From: an uncultured Winogradskyella sp.
Lineage (GTDB): Bacteria; Bacteroidota; Bacteroidia; Flavobacteriales; Flavobacteriaceae
NCBI RefSeq assembly: GCF_947498345.1
Contig: NZ_CANMJY010000003.1
Coordinates: 62,001-126,000 of the forward strand
Direction: 5' to 3'
Length of the DNA stretch: 64,000 bases
Part shown: positions 62,936 through 64,000 of the stretch, in pieces
How positions within the stretch are numbered: the stretch's first letter is position 1
Layout of the letters: the number at the start of each line of letters is the position of its first letter
The notes under the pieces: generated by a model
Told to the model about the DNA's origin: nothing
The model's input: the letters and a program-made list of their open reading frames with translations, nothing else
The model's database searches: none
Program-made: the position numbers and the translations under genes

Positions 62936-63163
62936 TTATTTAATATATCCTTCGAGGATATACATTAAAACAAAAAGAGATACTAACATTATAATCAGAG
63001 CTGGTAAAGATGTGAGTACATTTCCTTTACGTTTTGTATTACCCCTAATTTTAGTCCACTTTGTCTCTAAATCGTCTCTCGACGCTTCCCGATGACTATC
63101 GGATTCAGAATCTTGAAAACGAGGCTTATAACTAAAGCGTTTATTTTTTCTCTGATTTAACAA
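62936..63163 (-). CDS. Small tail-anchored protein B (paralogue of the previous gene)
   Basis: 75 residues. KNKRFSYKPRF at the N-terminus matches KNRRYSYKPRY of the neighbour. The linker SESDSHREASRDDLETKW is unlike the neighbour's and is encoded by a REP-like palindrome (63088-63103). One C-terminal helix is ALIIMLVSLFVLMYILEGYI. Eight bases separate it from the downstream paralogue. Function unknown. Confidence 0.65.
   Translation of the reverse strand: MLNQRKNKRFSYKPRFQDSESDSHREASRDDLETKWTKIRGNTKRKGNVLTSLPALIIMLVSLFVLMYILEGYIK
63088..63103. repeat. REP-like palindrome inside a coding gene
   Basis: CCCGATGACTATCGGA has CCGAT/ATCGG arms around GACT and resembles the CCCGATAGCTATCGGG palindrome I recall as frequent between genes in Flavobacteriaceae. 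It lies in the linker of the 75-residue protein. Only one copy is visible, so family membership is inferred. Confidence 0.4.
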
Positions 63164-63335
63164 GTACTCTTATGATTTAAACCTGATATATCTCAAAAGT
63201 ACTTAAAATACTAGGAAAAATAACCTAAGCATTCCTTAAAATTATTAACAAAAAAGATGCCAGTTTAAAATTGAAACTGAAATCGAAGTTGAAGTCTAAA
63301 ATTTAAAAAGATATACAGCAAACTGAGACTGGTGC

Positions 63336-63842
63336 CTAATTTGTGTTTCGTCTTAAATCTGCCATCTTAATTGCGGTGATAGCGGCTTCAGTACCTTTAT
63401 TACCATGCTTTCCTCCAGAACGGTCAATGGATTGTTGCATGTTATTATCTGTTAGAACACAAAAAATTACCGGAATATCACCTTTAAGATTCAAATCCTT
63501 AATGCCTTGTGTTACACCTTCGCAAACAAAATCGAAATGCTTTGTTTCTCCTTGTATCACACAACCTATAACGATAATAGCATCGAGCATTCCTGAATCG
63601 GCATAGATACTTTTAGACATTCTGGCAGCACCGTAGGTTAGCTCAAACGTCCCTGGTACATTCCAACGTACAATATTCTCTTTCACCGCACCACAATCTA
63701 TGAGTGTATCAAAAGCACCTTGCCAAAGTCCTTCGGTAATTTTATCGTTCCATTCAGAAACAACAATCCCAAACCGAAAGTCTTTCGCGTTTGGGATTGC
63801 TTCTTTATCGTAATTAGATAAATTATGATTTGCAGTAGCCAT
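63336..63842 (-). CDS. ribH: 6,7-dimethyl-8-ribityllumazine synthase
   Basis: 168 residues. The motif FGIVVSEWNDKITEGLWQGA is followed by VPGTFELTYGAARM (the phosphate-binding loop region). GCVIQGETKHFDFVCEGVTQ carries the catalytic-region histidine, and IPVIFCVLTDNNMQQSIDRS follows. It condenses 5-amino-6-ribitylamino-uracil with a four-carbon phosphate in riboflavin synthesis and forms a 60-mer or pentamer. It starts three bases after the stop of the TPR gene upstream, so both are probably in one operon. Confidence 0.96.
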   Translation of the reverse strand: MATANHNLSNYDKEAIPNAKDFRFGIVVSEWNDKITEGLWQGAFDTLIDCGAVKENIVRWNVPGTFELTYGAARMSKSIYADSGMLDAIIVIGCVIQGETKHFDFVCEGVTQGIKDLNLKGDIPVIFCVLTDNNMQQSIDRSGGKHGNKGTEAAITAIKMADLRRNTN

Positions 63843-63845
63843 GTT

Positions 63846-64000
63846 CTATAAGCTTGCTTCTACTTTACCTATTAATACATCCGCTTGTCCAGCCTCAGTA
63901 GAATCTGGAAAATCGGACTTGATACGTTTTAAATAATCTAATGCTTTAGCATTTTCACCTAAGTCTATAGCTACACGAGCAGCTTTTAATAAATATACTG
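63846..64000 (-). CDS. Tetratricopeptide-repeat protein, C-terminal end (start outside window)
   Basis: About 51 residues of the C-terminus are visible, ending with TAG at 63846-63848. The pattern AVYLLKAARVAIDLGENAKA, followed by LDYLKRIKSDFPDSTEAGQA, matches tandem TPR helices. The full protein lies beyond the right edge, and members of this kind are often membrane-anchored. Its stop is three bases from the ribH ATG. Confidence 0.75.
   Translation of the reverse strand, partial: VYLLKAARVAIDLGENAKALDYLKRIKSDFPDSTEAGQADVLIGKVEASL

Noticed and set aside
1..64000. CRISPR array, prophage, transposon or toxin-antitoxin system
   Set aside because: I found no regularly spaced repeats, integrase, transposase, phage structural gene or recognisable toxin-antitoxin pair. 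The window looks like conserved chromosomal backbone.

Overview
The window looks like ordinary chromosomal DNA from a member of the Flavobacteriaceae (Bacteroidota). The base composition is AT-rich. Promoter elements have the Bacteroidota form TAnnTTTG. There are TonB-dependent receptors with plug-domain partners, FecI/FecR-type sigma and anti-sigma genes, a type IX secretion C-terminal domain, GIN (DUF2807) proteins, a heterodimeric methylmalonyl-CoA mutase and a DUF5683 gene next to parAB. I cannot name the genus. I saw no phage, insertion sequence, CRISPR array, rRNA operon or defence island.

Layout. 1-9.8 kb: the end of an M14 carboxypeptidase, csaA, a thioredoxin-fold protein, a small frameshifted pseudogene, an acetyltransferase, TonB with a TonB-dependent receptor, a lysoplasmalogenase-like protein, a type II NADH dehydrogenase, and an ECF sigma factor with a membrane partner. 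9.8-15.8 kb: acyltransferase, CoA pyrophosphatase, a secreted T9SS-type protein behind a structured leader, a cyclophilin lipoprotein and an M3 dipeptidase. 15.9-24.2 kb: a pore-like membrane protein, a TRIC channel and an RDD protein on the minus strand, diverging from a tightly overlapping SpoIIM / membrane / DUF4129 / DUF4350 / MoxR / DUF58 operon. 24.3-30.2 kb: DUF2141, then a FecI-FecR-receptor operon diverging from a very acidic Kazal-like lipoprotein. 30.3-34.7 kb: OxyR, a methionine-rich outer-membrane protein with a small cysteine protein, AIM24 and DUF4442. 34.8-40.2 kb: a DUF4870-PadR-PspC-NTF2-GIN-GIN envelope-stress-like cluster. 40.2-49.3 kb: trxB, tRNA-Pro, a PQQ sugar dehydrogenase with a cytochrome c, and a uridine kinase / FtsB-like / methylmalonyl-CoA mutase operon. 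49.4-58 kb: M16 peptidase, parA, parB, DUF5683, dapB, lepB, WbqC and DUF6122. 58-64 kb (minus strand): an endo/exonuclease-phosphatase protein, two rhomboids, mutL, two small tail-anchored paralogues, ribH and the end of a TPR protein.

The most interesting local signal is at 27.1-30.1 kb. The same bipartite motif, GTAGGG-N14-GTTGTnTTA, lies upstream of fecR (minus strand) and upstream of the divergent acidic lipoprotein gene (plus strand), with identical 14-nt spacing. The sigma gene itself has a housekeeping-type TAGCTTTG element instead. The simplest reading is a cell-surface signalling circuit in which the FecI-like factor drives both its receptor operon and the lipoprotein, which would make the lipoprotein a dedicated component of that system.

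Other points worth attention: a MutL that has lost every recognisable endonuclease metal motif, a channel-like protein with no K+ filter, and a flavobacterial-type palindrome inside a small coding gene. Most of the window is otherwise conserved housekeeping and envelope biology. No gap between genes exceeds 300 bases.
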